From assembly GCA_024279035.1 (NCBI GenBank), contig JAJRSA010000009.1, positions 43,330-107,329 on the forward strand: a stretch of 64,000 bases of DNA, in the 5' to 3' direction. Of this stretch, positions 8,364 to 17,259 are shown piece by piece (positions within the stretch are counted from its first letter, which is position 1; every line of letters begins with the position of its first letter). This DNA comes from Alphaproteobacteria bacterium (lineage in GTDB: Bacteria; Pseudomonadota; Alphaproteobacteria; Micavibrionales; Micavibrionaceae). The notes beneath the pieces are model-generated. The model ran no database searches. It was not told the DNA's origin and was given only the letters and a program-made list of their open reading frames with translations. A program made the translations under genes and the position numbers.

Positions 8364-9590
8364 TCAGTCAGGAATCCATTCTTTTTGTAGCGCATCGAGA
8401 GTTCCCTCTTTAATAGCCTGCCGAATTTCTTTCATTAAGAGACTCATCACAGCCACATTATGCTGCGCCAGAATTTGTCCAGCGAGCTGTTCTTTGGCTT
8501 TAAAGAGGTGGTGAATATACGCTTTAGAGTATAAAGAGGAGGACTCACTCCCTAACTCAGGCCAAAGAGGGTCTTGATCTTCTTTATATTTCGCGTTTAA
8601 GAGATTTAAACGCTCATTCGGTGCTCCCTTCATCAACGCCCACCCATGACGGGCAATGCGTGTCGGAGAGACACAATCAAATGTATCTATCCCAAGGCGC
8701 ACACATTCAAAGATATCCCGAAAGGTTCCTATTCCTAAAAGATGGACGGGGCGCTCTGGCGCAATATGAGGCATACACCAAGAGACAATTTCAAAAAACT
8801 GATCAAAATTTCCACCGAATGTCCCCCCAAGGGCCGTTCCAAAGAAAGGGCGTGAGGCACAAAAGGCCGAGCTTTCTTCTCGTAGGTTTTTAAAGATCCC
8901 ACCTTGGACAACACCATAGATGGCTTGTCGCCCATCATGTTTTTCATCAAAGGCCTTGAGAGAACGATCTCCCCATCTATGGCTCATATGCATGGAGTCT
9001 TCGGTATATTTCTCTGTCACATGCATGGCTGTGCACTCATCCAACTGGACAACAAAGTCAGCACCAATCTTGCGTTGGAGGTCCATCGCGCTCTCGGGAG
9101 AGAGAAACAATTTACGTCCATCCTTATAAGAACGGAAAGCTGCGCCTTCTTCTGTGATTTTTGTTAATGATTTTTTCCGAGTGGGCTTATTATTGCGACA
9201 TTTAATCTCATCAGCATTCACCCCTTCTCCCATAGAGTAAATCTGAAACCCTCCACTATCCGTTAATATTGGGCCGTCCCAGCCCATAAACTTGTGGAGA
9301 CCTCCCATTTTTTCAACAATATCCGCTCCCGGCTGGATCATAAGATGGTAGGTATTCGCCAGAATAAAATCAGCCCCTGCCTCTTTCACCTGAGACGGGT
9401 GCAAGCCTTTAATATTGGCCTTTGTGCCACAAAAAATAAAATTGGGGGTATCCAATCCGCCATGAGGCGTTTCCAAACGCCCTAAACGCGCGCGCGAGCT
9501 TGGATCTATATGTGTGATATCAAAAGAAAAATTGGGATACTCAATGCCCCCAGCCCGACTCAAAAACTCTGTGTTAGGCTGGACACTCAT
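8364..9590 (-). CDS. tgt: tRNA-guanine(34) transglycosylase, zinc-site variant
   Basis: 408 aa Tgt, the TIM-barrel enzyme that exchanges G34 of GUN anticodons for a queuine precursor. The catalytic parts are kept: TDSGGFQ with D111, QLDECT, GVVQGG and the nucleophile region GIDTFDCVSPTR (D302). Two oddities are seen. About 20 residues are inserted after the active-site strand (roughly 123-143, Lys/Arg/Asn rich). The zinc motif CxCxxC is replaced by ELGSESSS (345-352), although the following His pair (360-361) stays. It lies between rpmB and the GGDEF gene on the same strand. Confidence 0.88.
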   Translation of the reverse strand: MSVQPNTEFLSRAGGIEYPNFSFDITHIDPSSRARLGRLETPHGGLDTPNFIFCGTKANIKGLHPSQVKEAGADFILANTYHLMIQPGADIVEKMGGLHKFMGWDGPILTDSGGFQIYSMGEGVNADEIKCRNNKPTRKKSLTKITEEGAAFRSYKDGRKLFLSPESAMDLQRKIGADFVVQLDECTAMHVTEKYTEDSMHMSHRWGDRSLKAFDEKHDGRQAIYGVVQGGIFKNLREESSAFCASRPFFGTALGGTFGGNFDQFFEIVSWCMPHIAPERPVHLLGIGTFRDIFECVRLGIDTFDCVSPTRIARHGWALMKGAPNERLNLLNAKYKEDQDPLWPELGSESSSLYSKAYIHHLFKAKEQLAGQILAQHNVAVMSLLMKEIRQAIKEGTLDALQKEWIPD

Positions 9591-9605
9591 ACCTTATAGA
9601 ATAAA

Positions 9606-9899
9606 TCAGGCTTTTTTAGCTGCAACAGCTTGCTCGACCTGAGCTTTAATAGGACGCAAAGACACATCAAGTTTTGTCTTAGCCGTGCCCATCACATACG
9701 CATCCAACCCACCTTTATGGTCAATTGTCCGTAACCCCGCGGCACTGAGTTTAATCCGCACAGAGCGTTTTAAAACTTCGCTATAGACTTTTGTTTCTTT
9801 AATATTAGGCAAAAAACGTCTCCGCGTTCTATTCAACGCATGAGAAACATTATTTCCAGATTGGGGCGTTTTCCCAGTAACAACACAACGACGGCTCAT
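9606..9899 (-). CDS. rpmB: 50S ribosomal protein L28
   Basis: 97 aa L28 with the usual start SRRCVVTGKTPQSGNNVSHA and the RRFLPNIKE segment. Length and motifs are normal for alphaproteobacteria. It is a structural protein of the large subunit near the exit region. It is the first gene of the minus-strand series, with a likely sigma70 promoter just upstream, and tgt follows 15 bases after the stop. Confidence 0.97.
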   Translation of the reverse strand: MSRRCVVTGKTPQSGNNVSHALNRTRRRFLPNIKETKVYSEVLKRSVRIKLSAAGLRTIDHKGGLDAYVMGTAKTKLDVSLRPIKAQVEQAVAAKKA

Positions 9900-9933
9900 C
9901 TTCTTATTCCTTAATTAAACATTCGAATGCGGA

Positions 9934-9963
9934 TAAATACACTTGAATAGCGCTCAAAGTCAA
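9934..9963 (-). promoter_or_regulatory. Likely promoter of rpmB
   Basis: On the minus strand TTGACT (9963-9958) is followed after 18 bases by TATTTA (9939-9934), about 35 bases before the rpmB start. The -35 is good and the -10 is weak. It is the only candidate upstream of this operon. Confidence 0.4.
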
Positions 9964-10187
9964 GCCTATATTTTAGCTCTCTTAAAGATATAGCACCACC
10001 TTCACCTTTCTTACTGTAGAAGAACACAAGAAAAAACTGTCGTCGCCTGAATGTGTGCGCACATTCTAGGGCGATCCAGAATAGATTCCCCTAGAATTGC
10101 CTCACGACAATTCAGGGAATGACAATGTATTCTCTTCAAATCCAGAGTTTTAAGAAAGTAAGACTAGCATGGATCAAACTAAAAAAA

Positions 10188-10220
10188 CATCCGTGTTCAT
10201 CCGTGTTCATCCGTGGTAAA
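10188..10220 (+). repeat. Tandem CATCCGTGTT repeat
   Basis: Two exact copies of the decamer CATCCGTGTT followed by a diverged third, CATCCGTGGT, then an A-run. Matching sequence occurs at both ends of the composite repeat near 23.2-23.4 kb, in opposite orientations. This is a dispersed intergenic repeat family of the genome. Confidence 0.75.
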
Positions 10221-10228
10221 AAACATGA

Positions 10229-10369
10229 ATGAGCCTTTTGAAACACACAGACCTCCCTCTTGATATAGATCAAAGAGTAAGTGAGCGCGCCAAGCATTTA
10301 GCTCTGCGCCTTAACTATACGACAGGACGCATTGAGCTTGTCATCCCTAAAAAATGTCCTCACGGTTGA
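10229..10369 (+). pseudogene. Upstream, frame-separated part of the YgjP-like gene
   Basis: 46-codon frame from ATG 10229 to TGA 10367-10369. It reads as the expected N-terminus of a YgjP/M48-like protein: an SERAKHLALRL segment, then a strand GRIELVIPKK. The rest of the protein continues in the -1 frame from the A6 tract at 10349-10354. One extra A would join both parts into a protein of about 232 aa, the family's usual size. It may be a frameshift mutation, a sequence error or a slippage site. Confidence 0.6.
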
Positions 10370-10926
10370 TCAAACGCTTTCTTCTTCAGCATCAAGACTG
10401 GATTACAGAGAAACAAAAAACAATTCCACCTTCAATTCCCTTTGAAGACGGCGCTCTCATTCCTATTTTTGGAAACGAGACACGCATTCAAATAACACAT
10501 AACACAGACTTAAAAAGAACAACGCTAGCCCTCAAAGACAACATCTTAAATGTCAAAACTTACCTCGATGACCCCACTTCCCGCATCCAAAGATTTTTAA
10601 AGAAGGAGGCCTCCCTGCGATATCACGCCCTTGCCCTTCACAAAGCCAAAAACAGTAGGAAAAAGTTAACATCACTCACGGTCAGAGACACAAAAAGCCG
10701 GTGGGGGAGCTGTTCCACAGATGGGCGCCTCTCCCTCTCCTCGCGCCTGATTTTTGCGCCTGTAGAGGCCATGGACTACGTTATCGCCCACGAAATCGCC
10801 CACCTTACTCATATGAATCACTCTCCTGCTTTTTGGCGATTATGTAAGTCCTTGTGTGAAAATTACACAGAAGGGAAATCATGGATGAAAGCACATGGAC
10901 ATACATTGATGCGCTATGGGCGATAA
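10354..10926 (+). CDS. YgjP/M48-type metal-dependent hydrolase (C-terminal main part)
   Basis: 190 aa from an internal ATG. It carries the zinc-metallopeptidase motif HEIAHLTHMNHSPAFW (HExxH plus the downstream His) and the preceding RDTKSRWGSCS segment that defines the YgjP/SprT-like DUF45 family. Family members are putative metal-dependent hydrolases of unknown substrate. The start as drawn lacks the family's N-terminal strands, which sit in the other frame just upstream (10229-10348). If translated alone, it would begin at the ATG formed by the A-tract. It is convergent with ruvX across a 20-bp palindrome. Confidence 0.8.
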   Translation: MSSRLIKRFLLQHQDWITEKQKTIPPSIPFEDGALIPIFGNETRIQITHNTDLKRTTLALKDNILNVKTYLDDPTSRIQRFLKKEASLRYHALALHKAKNSRKKLTSLTVRDTKSRWGSCSTDGRLSLSSRLIFAPVEAMDYVIAHEIAHLTHMNHSPAFWRLCKSLCENYTEGKSWMKAHGHTLMRYGR

Positions 10927-10984
10927 AAAGCATTATCCCTTCGGAGGAGGGCTGAGAGAGGATTTAAGAATAGAATAACCTCAC

Positions 10985-11029
10985 CTCACCATTGTCATCC
11001 TGAACTTGTTTCAGGATGACAATGGTGAG
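10985..11029. repeat. Perfect palindromic repeat, likely bidirectional terminator
   Basis: Two exactly complementary 20-base arms (10985-11004 and 11010-11029) around a 5-base loop. The core GTCATCCTGAACTTGTTTCAGGATGAC occurs again at 21.7 kb and 29.6 kb. It lies between the convergent YgjP-like and ruvX genes, so it probably also ends transcription from both sides. Confidence 0.85.
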
Positions 11030-11045
11030 AGAAGATCACAGGCCT

Positions 11046-11507
11046 TTAAACGCTATCCATAAACCCCTGCAAGATCACCTGTGCAGCGAGCTGATCTGTG
11101 AGCCCCTTCTCTTTCGCTTTGCGCTTATTCACAGACTTATCCAGTAAGTTATCCACAGAGGCTGTGGATAACCGTTCATCGTGGTAAATATATGGCATAT
11201 CTTTGATATGGTTTTGAAGCTCTGCCATAAAATCTCTGACAGATTGACAACGCCTCCCTTCTTTTCCACTCATCTCGAAAGGGTATCCCACGACCAAACC
11301 ATCTATAGTATAGTCTGTTATAATGCCTTTGAGCGCCTCCATATCCCGTTTAAATTTTGTGCGTTTAAGTGTTTCAACGGGGCTTGCCACACCGATCATC
11401 AAAGACCCGACAGCCACACCAATTGTCTTTGCCCCAACATCCAGTCCTAAGAGGCGCGCCTCAGATCCTATCTTTTTTCTAAAATTGTGTGCGTCTATGC
11501 TAGACAT
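11046..11507 (-). CDS. ruvX: Holliday junction resolvase-like protein, YqgF/RuvX
   Basis: 153 aa YqgF-family RNase H-like protein, implicated in pre-16S rRNA 5' processing and proposed as a Holliday junction resolvase. It shows the first strand LLGLDVGAKTIGVAV with the catalytic Asp, a VVGYP strand, and the DERLSTASV segment with the second acidic residue, plus the TDQLAAQVILQGF C-terminal helix. Length is normal. It is divergent from gatC, separated by a short promoter region. Confidence 0.92.
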   Translation of the reverse strand: MSSIDAHNFRKKIGSEARLLGLDVGAKTIGVAVGSLMIGVASPVETLKRTKFKRDMEALKGIITDYTIDGLVVGYPFEMSGKEGRRCQSVRDFMAELQNHIKDMPYIYHDERLSTASVDNLLDKSVNKRKAKEKGLTDQLAAQVILQGFMDSV

Positions 11508-11508
11508 T

Positions 11509-11538
11509 TTGCTCTAATCCCTCTATTTCAAGTATACT
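11509..11538 (+). promoter_or_regulatory. Likely promoter of the gatCAB operon
   Basis: TTGCTC (11509-11514), an 18-base spacer and TATACT (11533-11538) stand about 45 bases before the gatC start. The -10 is good and the -35 is partial. Confidence 0.5.
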
Positions 11539-11582
11539 AAAGTAATGCACACAATCAAAACAGAGTAAAAGAGAATATCAGT

Positions 11583-11864
11583 ATGGATCAACAAACAGTC
11601 GCCCGTGTCGCCGCACTTGCCCGCCTAGACCTCCATGACGCGCAAAAGAAAATGCTGGAAACACAGTTAACCGATATCATTGGGTTCGTCGAGCAACTCT
11701 CTGAAATTAACACTGACAATATTACTCCCCTTTCCAGTGTGGTTGATTCGGAACTCCCTTTGCGCAAAGATGAAGTTACAGATGGCCAAAAGAAAGAAGA
11801 TGTTCTCGCTAACAATCCTGAAGAGAACGAAGATTTTTACGTTGTTACAAAAATTATAGAATAG
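11583..11864 (+). CDS. gatC: Aspartyl/glutamyl-tRNA amidotransferase subunit C
   Basis: 93 aa GatC, the small subunit that wraps and stabilises the GatA-GatB interface in the enzyme converting mischarged Glu-tRNA(Gln) or Asp-tRNA(Asn). It has the start VARVAALARLDL, the central IIGFVEQLSEINTDN segment and the C-terminal NNPEENEDFYVVTKIIE tail typical of the family. It is the first gene of the operon; gatA follows 6 bases after its stop. Confidence 0.96.
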   Translation: MDQQTVARVAALARLDLHDAQKKMLETQLTDIIGFVEQLSEINTDNITPLSSVVDSELPLRKDEVTDGQKKEDVLANNPEENEDFYVVTKIIE

Positions 11865-11870
11865 ACCCAC

Positions 11871-13346
11871 ATGACAGATTTAACACATTTAACCATTGCC
11901 GATGCGCTCAAAAGCCTTACAGCCAAAGAGATTACAGCCACAGAGCTCACCCAAGCGCATATCGACAAGCCAGACATTTATAATGCCTACATCACGAAGA
12001 CCTCAGAGCAAGCCCTTGAGCAAGCCAAAGAGTCAGATGCGCGCTATCAAAACGGTACAGCAAAAGCCCTTGATGGAATCCCTCTAGGGATTAAAGATCT
12101 CTTCTGTACCAAAGGTGTAAGAACAACCGCCGCAAGTAAAATACTAGAAAACTTTGTCCCTCCCTATGAATCCACAGTGACTCAAAAACTCCTTGAGAGC
12201 GGAAGTGTCTTTCTGGGGAAAACAAATTTAGATGAATTTGGAATGGGATCCTCTAATACAAACAGTGCCTATGGGAAGGTCATTAATCCATGGAGATCTT
12301 CTACCACTCCTAACATTGAGTATGTCCCCGGAGGATCATCAGGAGGCTCTGCCACGATTGTAGCCTCTGGACTTGCCATGGGCGCAACAGGCACAGACAC
12401 AGGAGGATCCATCCGTCAACCTGCAGGATTTTGTGGAATTGTTGGGATTAAGCCAACATATGGACGGTGCTCTCGTTACGGCGTGATTGCCTATGCCTCC
12501 TCTTTGGATCAAGCAGGAGTCTTTGCGCGTACCGTTGAAGATTCAGCCCTTCTGCTTCACGCCATTGCAGGGCACGATCCAAAAGACAGCACCTCCGCCA
12601 CTCAGCCTCTCCCTGATTTCACCAAATCTCTGACAGGGGATATTCGAGGATTGAAAGTTGGCATTCCAAAAGAGTATCGCCTTAAAGACATGCCCGAAGA
12701 GATTCAAAAAATATGGGATCAAGGGGCAGAGTGGCTCAAAAGCGCAGGCGCAGAGATTATTGATATTTCTTTGCCCCACACAAAATCTGCCCTCGCGGCT
12801 TACTATATTATAGCCCCTGCCGAAGCCTCCTCAAATCTTGCGCGCTATGACGGTGTCCGTTATGGGCTACGTGTTGAGGGCAAAGATTTAGATGATACTT
12901 ATGCAAAGACACGAGGCGCAGGCTTTGGAGACGAGGTCAAACGTCGTATTATGACAGGCACATATGTCCTCTCTGCAGGCTATTATGATGCCTATTATAA
13001 AAAAGCCCAGAAAGTCCGCCGTTTGATCCGTGATGATTTTGTGAGCGCCTACGAGCAATGTGATGTTATTTTAACGCCAACCTCTCCTTCGGGTGCATTT
13101 CCCATCGGCGAGAAAGAAGATGATCCTATTAAGATGTATCTCAATGATGTTTTTACAGTCCCTATCAATATTGCAGGCCTCCCAGGAATTTCCGTGCCTG
13201 CGGGATTAGATACAAAGGGTCTCCCTCTGGGACTACAACTCATTGGAAAAGCATGGGACGAAGAAACACTTTTTAGAACCGCAGATATCATCGAAAAAGC
13301 CGCAGACTTTAAAGGATTAACCCTCAATATAAGGCAGGCAGCATAA
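11871..13346 (+). CDS. gatA: Aspartyl/glutamyl-tRNA amidotransferase subunit A
   Basis: 491 aa amidase-signature enzyme that releases ammonia from glutamine for the transamidation of tRNA-bound Glu/Asp. The Ser-cisSer-Lys triad region is intact: the Lys in [10 protein letters not shown], then [10 protein letters not shown], then [19 protein letters not shown] with the nucleophile Ser. Length is normal. Its stop overlaps by one base the start of the next gene, a secreted protein, so translation is likely coupled. Confidence 0.97.
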   Translation: MTDLTHLTIADALKSLTAKEITATELTQAHIDKPDIYNAYITKTSEQALEQAKESDARYQNGTAKALDGIPLGIKDLFCTKGVRTTAASKILENFVPPYESTVTQKLLESGSVFLGKTNLDEFGMGSSNTNSAYGKVINPWRSSTTPNIEYVPGGSSGGSATIVASGLAMGATGTDTGGSIRQPAGFCGIVGIKPTYGRCSRYGVIAYASSLDQAGVFARTVEDSALLLHAIAGHDPKDSTSATQPLPDFTKSLTGDIRGLKVGIPKEYRLKDMPEEIQKIWDQGAEWLKSAGAEIIDISLPHTKSALAAYYIIAPAEASSNLARYDGVRYGLRVEGKDLDDTYAKTRGAGFGDEVKRRIMTGTYVLSAGYYDAYYKKAQKVRRLIRDDFVSAYEQCDVILTPTSPSGAFPIGEKEDDPIKMYLNDVFTVPINIAGLPGISVPAGLDTKGLPLGLQLIGKAWDEETLFRTADIIEKAADFKGLTLNIRQAA

Positions 13347-13957
13347 TGTTAAAGATATTTTCTATTGTTATTCTTTTTTTCTGTTTTACCTCCTTCCAAA
13401 CTGTTCTGGCACAGACTGCAAAAGCCGTGGAGGAAAGCACGCCTGAAATTGTTTCAATTGACCGTGCTAACCTTTACCTCCAAAAATGCCTCAATACATT
13501 TCCTGAGAAATTTACCCCCAAAGCCCATAAACGATTCTGTCATTGTTCTGCAGCAAATGTCCGTTTGAATATTACCAATTCAGAACTCAATAGCCTCGAG
13601 AGGAAATTGATTACAGAAGCAGGAAATGAGGTTTTTGAAAAATATATTCAACAGGTTATATCTCCGTGCATGGAGATTGCCGTCGAAGATATTGCCTATG
13701 TTGGATGCCTTGAAGAACGAGGACACAGCCCCTACATCATAAACATACTTGATTATTGCCGTTGCACAGGACAACAAATGGCTAAATTTGTAAAATATAA
13801 GGGGGCAAGTAGCATCATTATCAACATGACAAATAACCCTCAATTTTATAAAGATCCTCTCAAAACTTTGCTCACCACCAATCAATACAATATTGCCTAT
13901 TATCAAGCCTATAAAGCATGTCGCCCCTTTGGACTAGAAAAGAAGAACAGAATATGA
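13346..13957 (+). CDS. Secreted eight-Cys protein, paralogue 1
   Basis: 203 aa with a signal peptide (hydrophobic 3-20, cleavage likely after VLA near 22). The exported part holds eight Cys in the order C48, C65-x-C67, C108 (PCME), C121, C138-x-C140 and a last one near 194. The next gene encodes a protein with the same Cys order, so the two are tandem paralogues. The family is not recognised. The periplasm is the likely site; the Cys may form four disulfides or bind metal. It is embedded between gatA and gatB with a 1-base overlap before and a 4-base ATGA overlap after. Confidence 0.75.
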   Translation: MLKIFSIVILFFCFTSFQTVLAQTAKAVEESTPEIVSIDRANLYLQKCLNTFPEKFTPKAHKRFCHCSAANVRLNITNSELNSLERKLITEAGNEVFEKYIQQVISPCMEIAVEDIAYVGCLEERGHSPYIINILDYCRCTGQQMAKFVKYKGASSIIINMTNNPQFYKDPLKTLLTTNQYNIAYYQAYKACRPFGLEKKNRI

Positions 13958-14484
13958 AATATTTTATCCTCTCAACATTTATACTCTCTCTCACGCTGTC
14001 TGGTGCCTTTGCCCAAACGCCCGTCACAAACGCGCAAGCACAGAAATATTACGAAATTTGTGCCAAAAAAAGAGATGAGCGCATGAGTCCAAAGACACAA
14101 GATAGATTTTGTCAATGTGCGTCCATTGGGTATAAAACACATATCACACAAGAAGATTTACAAGACCTTGGCAAACAAGATCAAAATGCCCGCCGTGTGA
14201 TGAATAAAATCCTCGTAAAATTATACGCCCCATGCATGGAATATCCTGTGCGCGACATGGTGCTTCAAAAATGTAGCAAAGATGCGTTTCAGGCGGGGAA
14301 GCAAATTTGTGGATGTATGGCCTCTAAAATGGCCTCTTATATTTCAGAGCGTGCACAAAGTGATATTGAATCTATCTTGAAAAAAGACCCTAATATTCAC
14401 GACCCTTTGGAGGCCATTACAAGCTCTCCCTCATACGAACAACAAGAAAAAAACATTGTTTTACAATGTATCAAAGGACAATAG
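13954..14484 (+). CDS. Secreted eight-Cys protein, paralogue 2
   Basis: 176 aa from ATG 13954, which overlaps the previous stop as ATGA; an upstream ATG at 13918 in frame is less likely because it would spoil the signal peptide. The signal sequence spans about 1-20 (ending GAFA-QT). Cys order repeats paralogue 1: C36, C53-x-C55 (RFCQC), C94 (PCME), C107, C119-x-C121 and one near 172. Sequence between the Cys is diverged. gatB follows with its own AGGAG site inside the gap. No known function. Confidence 0.75.
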   Translation: MKYFILSTFILSLTLSGAFAQTPVTNAQAQKYYEICAKKRDERMSPKTQDRFCQCASIGYKTHITQEDLQDLGKQDQNARRVMNKILVKLYAPCMEYPVRDMVLQKCSKDAFQAGKQICGCMASKMASYISERAQSDIESILKKDPNIHDPLEAITSSPSYEQQEKNIVLQCIKGQ

Positions 14485-14497
14485 GAGTACCTTAGCT

Positions 14498-15949
14498 ATG
14501 GCAGAAACGCTACAAGGAGACACAGGCGAGTGGGAAATAGTCATCGGACTGGAAATCCATGCCCAAATCATTGCCCTGTCCAAACTCTTTTCTGGCGCCT
14601 CAACAGAATTTGGAGCACAACCCAACACGCAAGTCTCTCTCGTGGATGCTGGCATGCCTGGCATGCTCCCTGTCCTCAATGAAGTATGTGTTGAACAAGC
14701 CGTCCGCACGGGCTTAGGTCTCAACGCCAAAATTAATGAGCACTCTATCTTTGACCGCAAAAATTATTTTTATCCTGATCTTCCCACAGGCTATCAGATT
14801 TCTCAATTCTCTGATCCAATTGTCGGCGAAGGCATTATTGAAATTGACATGGAAGATGGCACAACCAAAGAAATTAGAATCACGCGCCTTCACCTCGAGC
14901 AAGACGCAGGAAAATCCATCCACGACATGCACCCCTCTAAAAGCTATATCGACCTCAACCGATCTGGCTGCGCCCTCATGGAAATTGTGTCCGAGCCAGA
15001 CATTCGAGGCGCAGATGAAGCCTGTGCCTATATCTCCAAAATCCGTATGATTCTACGCTACCTAGGAACATGTGACGGAAACATGGATCAAGGCTCCATG
15101 CGGGCCGATGTGAATGTGTCTCTTCGTCGCAAAGGCGTCACAGAACTTGGAACACGCACCGAAATCAAAAATGTCAATTCTCTCAAAGCCGTTCAACAGG
15201 CGATCGCTTACGAATCTCGTCGTCAGCTCGAAGTTTTAGAAGAGGGAGGAGAAATCAAACAAGAAACACGTCTCTGGGATTCTGACAAGATGGAGACACG
15301 CGCCATGCGCTCTAAAGAAGAAGCCCATGATTACCGCTATTTCCCTGATCCAGATTTACTCCCTCTTAATTTAGAAAGCGCATGGGTCAAAGAAATCAAA
15401 GAAACCCTCCCCGAGCTTCCCGATCAAAAGAAAAAACGCTTTGTAAAAGAATTTGGACTCAGCCTCTATGATTCCTCCATCCTTATCACAGACCGTGCAC
15501 GTGCGGACTATTTTGAAACAGTTGCCACAGGACATGATCCTAAAATAGCGGCCAACTGGGTAATTAACGAACTCCTTGGCGCCCTCAACAAACAAGATCT
15601 TGATCTCACACAAACCCCTGTGAGTGCCCAACAACTCGCAGGCCTCCTCGCCCTCATACAAGACAACACAATTTCAGGAAAAATTGCCAAAGATGTGTTT
15701 GCCGAAATGATGGACACCAGCAAAGATGCCTCCACTATCGTAGAAGACAAAGGCCTCAAACAAGTCACCGACACAGGCACCATCGAAGCTCTCGTCGATG
15801 AAGTCATCGCCGAAAACCCCGACAATCTCGCCGCCTACAAAAGCGGCAAAGACCGCCTCTTCGGCTTCTTCGTCGGCCAAGTCATGAAAAAATCCCAAGG
15901 CAAGGCAAATCCTGCAGTGGTGAATGAGGTGCTAAAAGAAAAGCTATAA
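14498..15949 (+). CDS. gatB: Aspartyl/glutamyl-tRNA amidotransferase subunit B
   Basis: 483 aa GatB, which binds the mischarged tRNA and performs the phosphorylation and amide transfer. It has [12 protein letters not shown] near the start, the [20 protein letters not shown] motif region, [11 protein letters not shown], and the C-terminal tail domain. The ATG at 14498 is chosen because AGGAG (14483-14487) lies 10 bases upstream and the family begins close to WEIVIGLE. The frame stays open back into the previous gene. It is the last gene of the gat cluster. Confidence 0.97.
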   Translation: MAETLQGDTGEWEIVIGLEIHAQIIALSKLFSGASTEFGAQPNTQVSLVDAGMPGMLPVLNEVCVEQAVRTGLGLNAKINEHSIFDRKNYFYPDLPTGYQISQFSDPIVGEGIIEIDMEDGTTKEIRITRLHLEQDAGKSIHDMHPSKSYIDLNRSGCALMEIVSEPDIRGADEACAYISKIRMILRYLGTCDGNMDQGSMRADVNVSLRRKGVTELGTRTEIKNVNSLKAVQQAIAYESRRQLEVLEEGGEIKQETRLWDSDKMETRAMRSKEEAHDYRYFPDPDLLPLNLESAWVKEIKETLPELPDQKKKRFVKEFGLSLYDSSILITDRARADYFETVATGHDPKIAANWVINELLGALNKQDLDLTQTPVSAQQLAGLLALIQDNTISGKIAKDVFAEMMDTSKDASTIVEDKGLKQVTDTGTIEALVDEVIAENPDNLAAYKSGKDRLFGFFVGQVMKKSQGKANPAVVNEVLKEKL

Positions 15950-16017
15950 TCTATCCTTTACCTTGATCATCCACGTATATCGAAAGATTATGATTTTTCT
16001 TTTCTAAAAAAACATAC

Positions 16018-16896
16018 ATGACCAAAAAACAAGTCACAAAACGACAACATCACATTCCAAAGATGATACTCAAACGATTTGCGGACAACACAGATAAGGT
16101 ATTTATGCTCGATGGTAAAACAGGAGATATACTACATCTCAAGCTAGATTCAGTGGCGATTAGAAAGCATTTATACAGCGTACATTTAAACGATTGCAAA
16201 GATGACACTCTCGAACAAAAATTTTCTTTAGTTGAAAGTGAGGCCGAAAATATTCTAACCCATGTTCTATCTAACCCCGATTATAATAACCCAGATGATC
16301 TTAAAAAATTAATAGAGTTTGTGATTATTCTCATGATTAGAACCCCTCGTGTTGTTAAAATAGCTGAAACAACTGGAGCATCAGATAAAATGGCAAAAAC
16401 CCTCAGAGAAAAAGCCACGGAAAAAGGATTTTCAGAAGAAAAGACGGAAAATTACATCACATTCATTCAAAATAATAGAGGAGCCTCCTTTGCAGAAACT
16501 TTTCTCCACTCATTTAAAGAACGCTTTAGCCAAATTACCGAAAACTTTGACGCATACTTATGTAGAGCAGAAAAACCAAGATTAACTTTCGTTGTCAGTG
16601 ACACTTATGCTGTTTTAGAAGCTATTGGTGATATAAATAAAAATAAATTTGGAACAGATTGGTGGAAAATGGCAGTTCAAATTTATTTTCCTCTATCTGC
16701 CAATCATTGTATCATCTTAACTCCAAAAAAAGATAAAAGTAAAATTGGAAAGAAAGTTTTTGAATTTGGAAAAATATCAGTTAATTCAAGATTCATTAGA
16801 AGAGTTAACACACTATCTTTTCTACAAAAAGAAAATTTCTTATATGGACCTTGCAAAAAAGAGCTAGAAAGACTCGGTAGACTTGATCCACAATAA
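16018..16896 (+). CDS. DUF4238 domain protein
   Basis: 292 aa, Lys-rich. The opening TKRQHHIPKMILKRFAD is the signature of DUF4238, followed by a strand with a DGKTGDI turn and a long helical middle. The family has scattered distribution and no proven function; some members lie in accessory or defence regions, and a nuclease role is only speculation. No signal or membrane segment. It stands alone between gatB and an apparently gene-free stretch and is AT-rich, consistent with horizontal acquisition. Confidence 0.75.
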   Translation: MTKKQVTKRQHHIPKMILKRFADNTDKVFMLDGKTGDILHLKLDSVAIRKHLYSVHLNDCKDDTLEQKFSLVESEAENILTHVLSNPDYNNPDDLKKLIEFVIILMIRTPRVVKIAETTGASDKMAKTLREKATEKGFSEEKTENYITFIQNNRGASFAETFLHSFKERFSQITENFDAYLCRAEKPRLTFVVSDTYAVLEAIGDINKNKFGTDWWKMAVQIYFPLSANHCIILTPKKDKSKIGKKVFEFGKISVNSRFIRRVNTLSFLQKENFLYGPCKKELERLGRLDPQ

Positions 16897-17246
16897 ATTT
16901 TAGTTTTCAGGCATAACTACGGCATTTATAACAATAATATGCTTTGAACTAAGAATGAGACTTCATGACTATATTAACTTGATAAACTAGGATTTTTCTC
17001 CTATATTATCTAAGTGAACAATAAGAGAATACAAGCAAGAGAAGAGAGCAGACAGAAAAAGAGATTTAATTTTAGGGGTTTTCTTCCCCCCTCCCTTAAA
17101 AATTGAGGAACGAACTGAATAACCCTAAAAAGAACAATTAAAACAAAAGGATACACCATCAAAAAGGCAAAAATGGTTCAAATATTATCCATATTACCAA
17201 TCAAAAGACCTAGCCAGCTTTCAAAGAGGATGTTAAACTACTCTCC
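16897..17246. other. Gene-free region with a promoter and C-rich leader
   Basis: 350 bases without a convincing gene. It holds a sigma70-like promoter (separate entry) that would give a leader of about 230 bases for the DUF4177 gene. Within the leader TTTTAGGGGTT pairs imperfectly with AACCCTAAAA (17070-17135), enclosing a pyrimidine run with CCCCCCTCCC. Nothing else is seen. Confidence 0.45.
16979..17007 (+). promoter_or_regulatory. Candidate sigma70 promoter
   Basis: TTGATA (16979-16984), a 17-base spacer and TATATT (17002-17007). Both boxes are 5/6 matches with ideal spacing. It points toward the DUF4177 gene 240 bases downstream. Confidence 0.5.
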
Positions 17247-17259
17247 ATGAAACAAAAAG

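Larger units (their letters stand above)
9900..10228. other. Intergenic region with repeat debris
   Basis: A 330-base gap between divergent rpmB and the YgjP-like gene. The rpmB promoter lies at its left end. Near 10050-10130 are imperfect dyads around TGTGCGCACA and a CCTAGAATTG/CAATTCAGG pair, of the same style as the degraded dispersed repeats at 23.2 kb. At its right end is a tandem repeat (separate entry). No gene or RNA was recognised. Confidence 0.5.

Noticed and set aside
10050..10220. CRISPR-like array
   Set aside because: Only two or three short repeats without spacers of regular size; fits a dispersed tandem repeat instead.
11588..11870. Two minus-strand frames over gatC
   Set aside because: Ser/Arg-rich antisense shadows of a clear gatC.
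16018..16896. DUF4238 gene as part of a defence operon
   Set aside because: It stands alone with no partner gene; the defence link is only from general family distribution.
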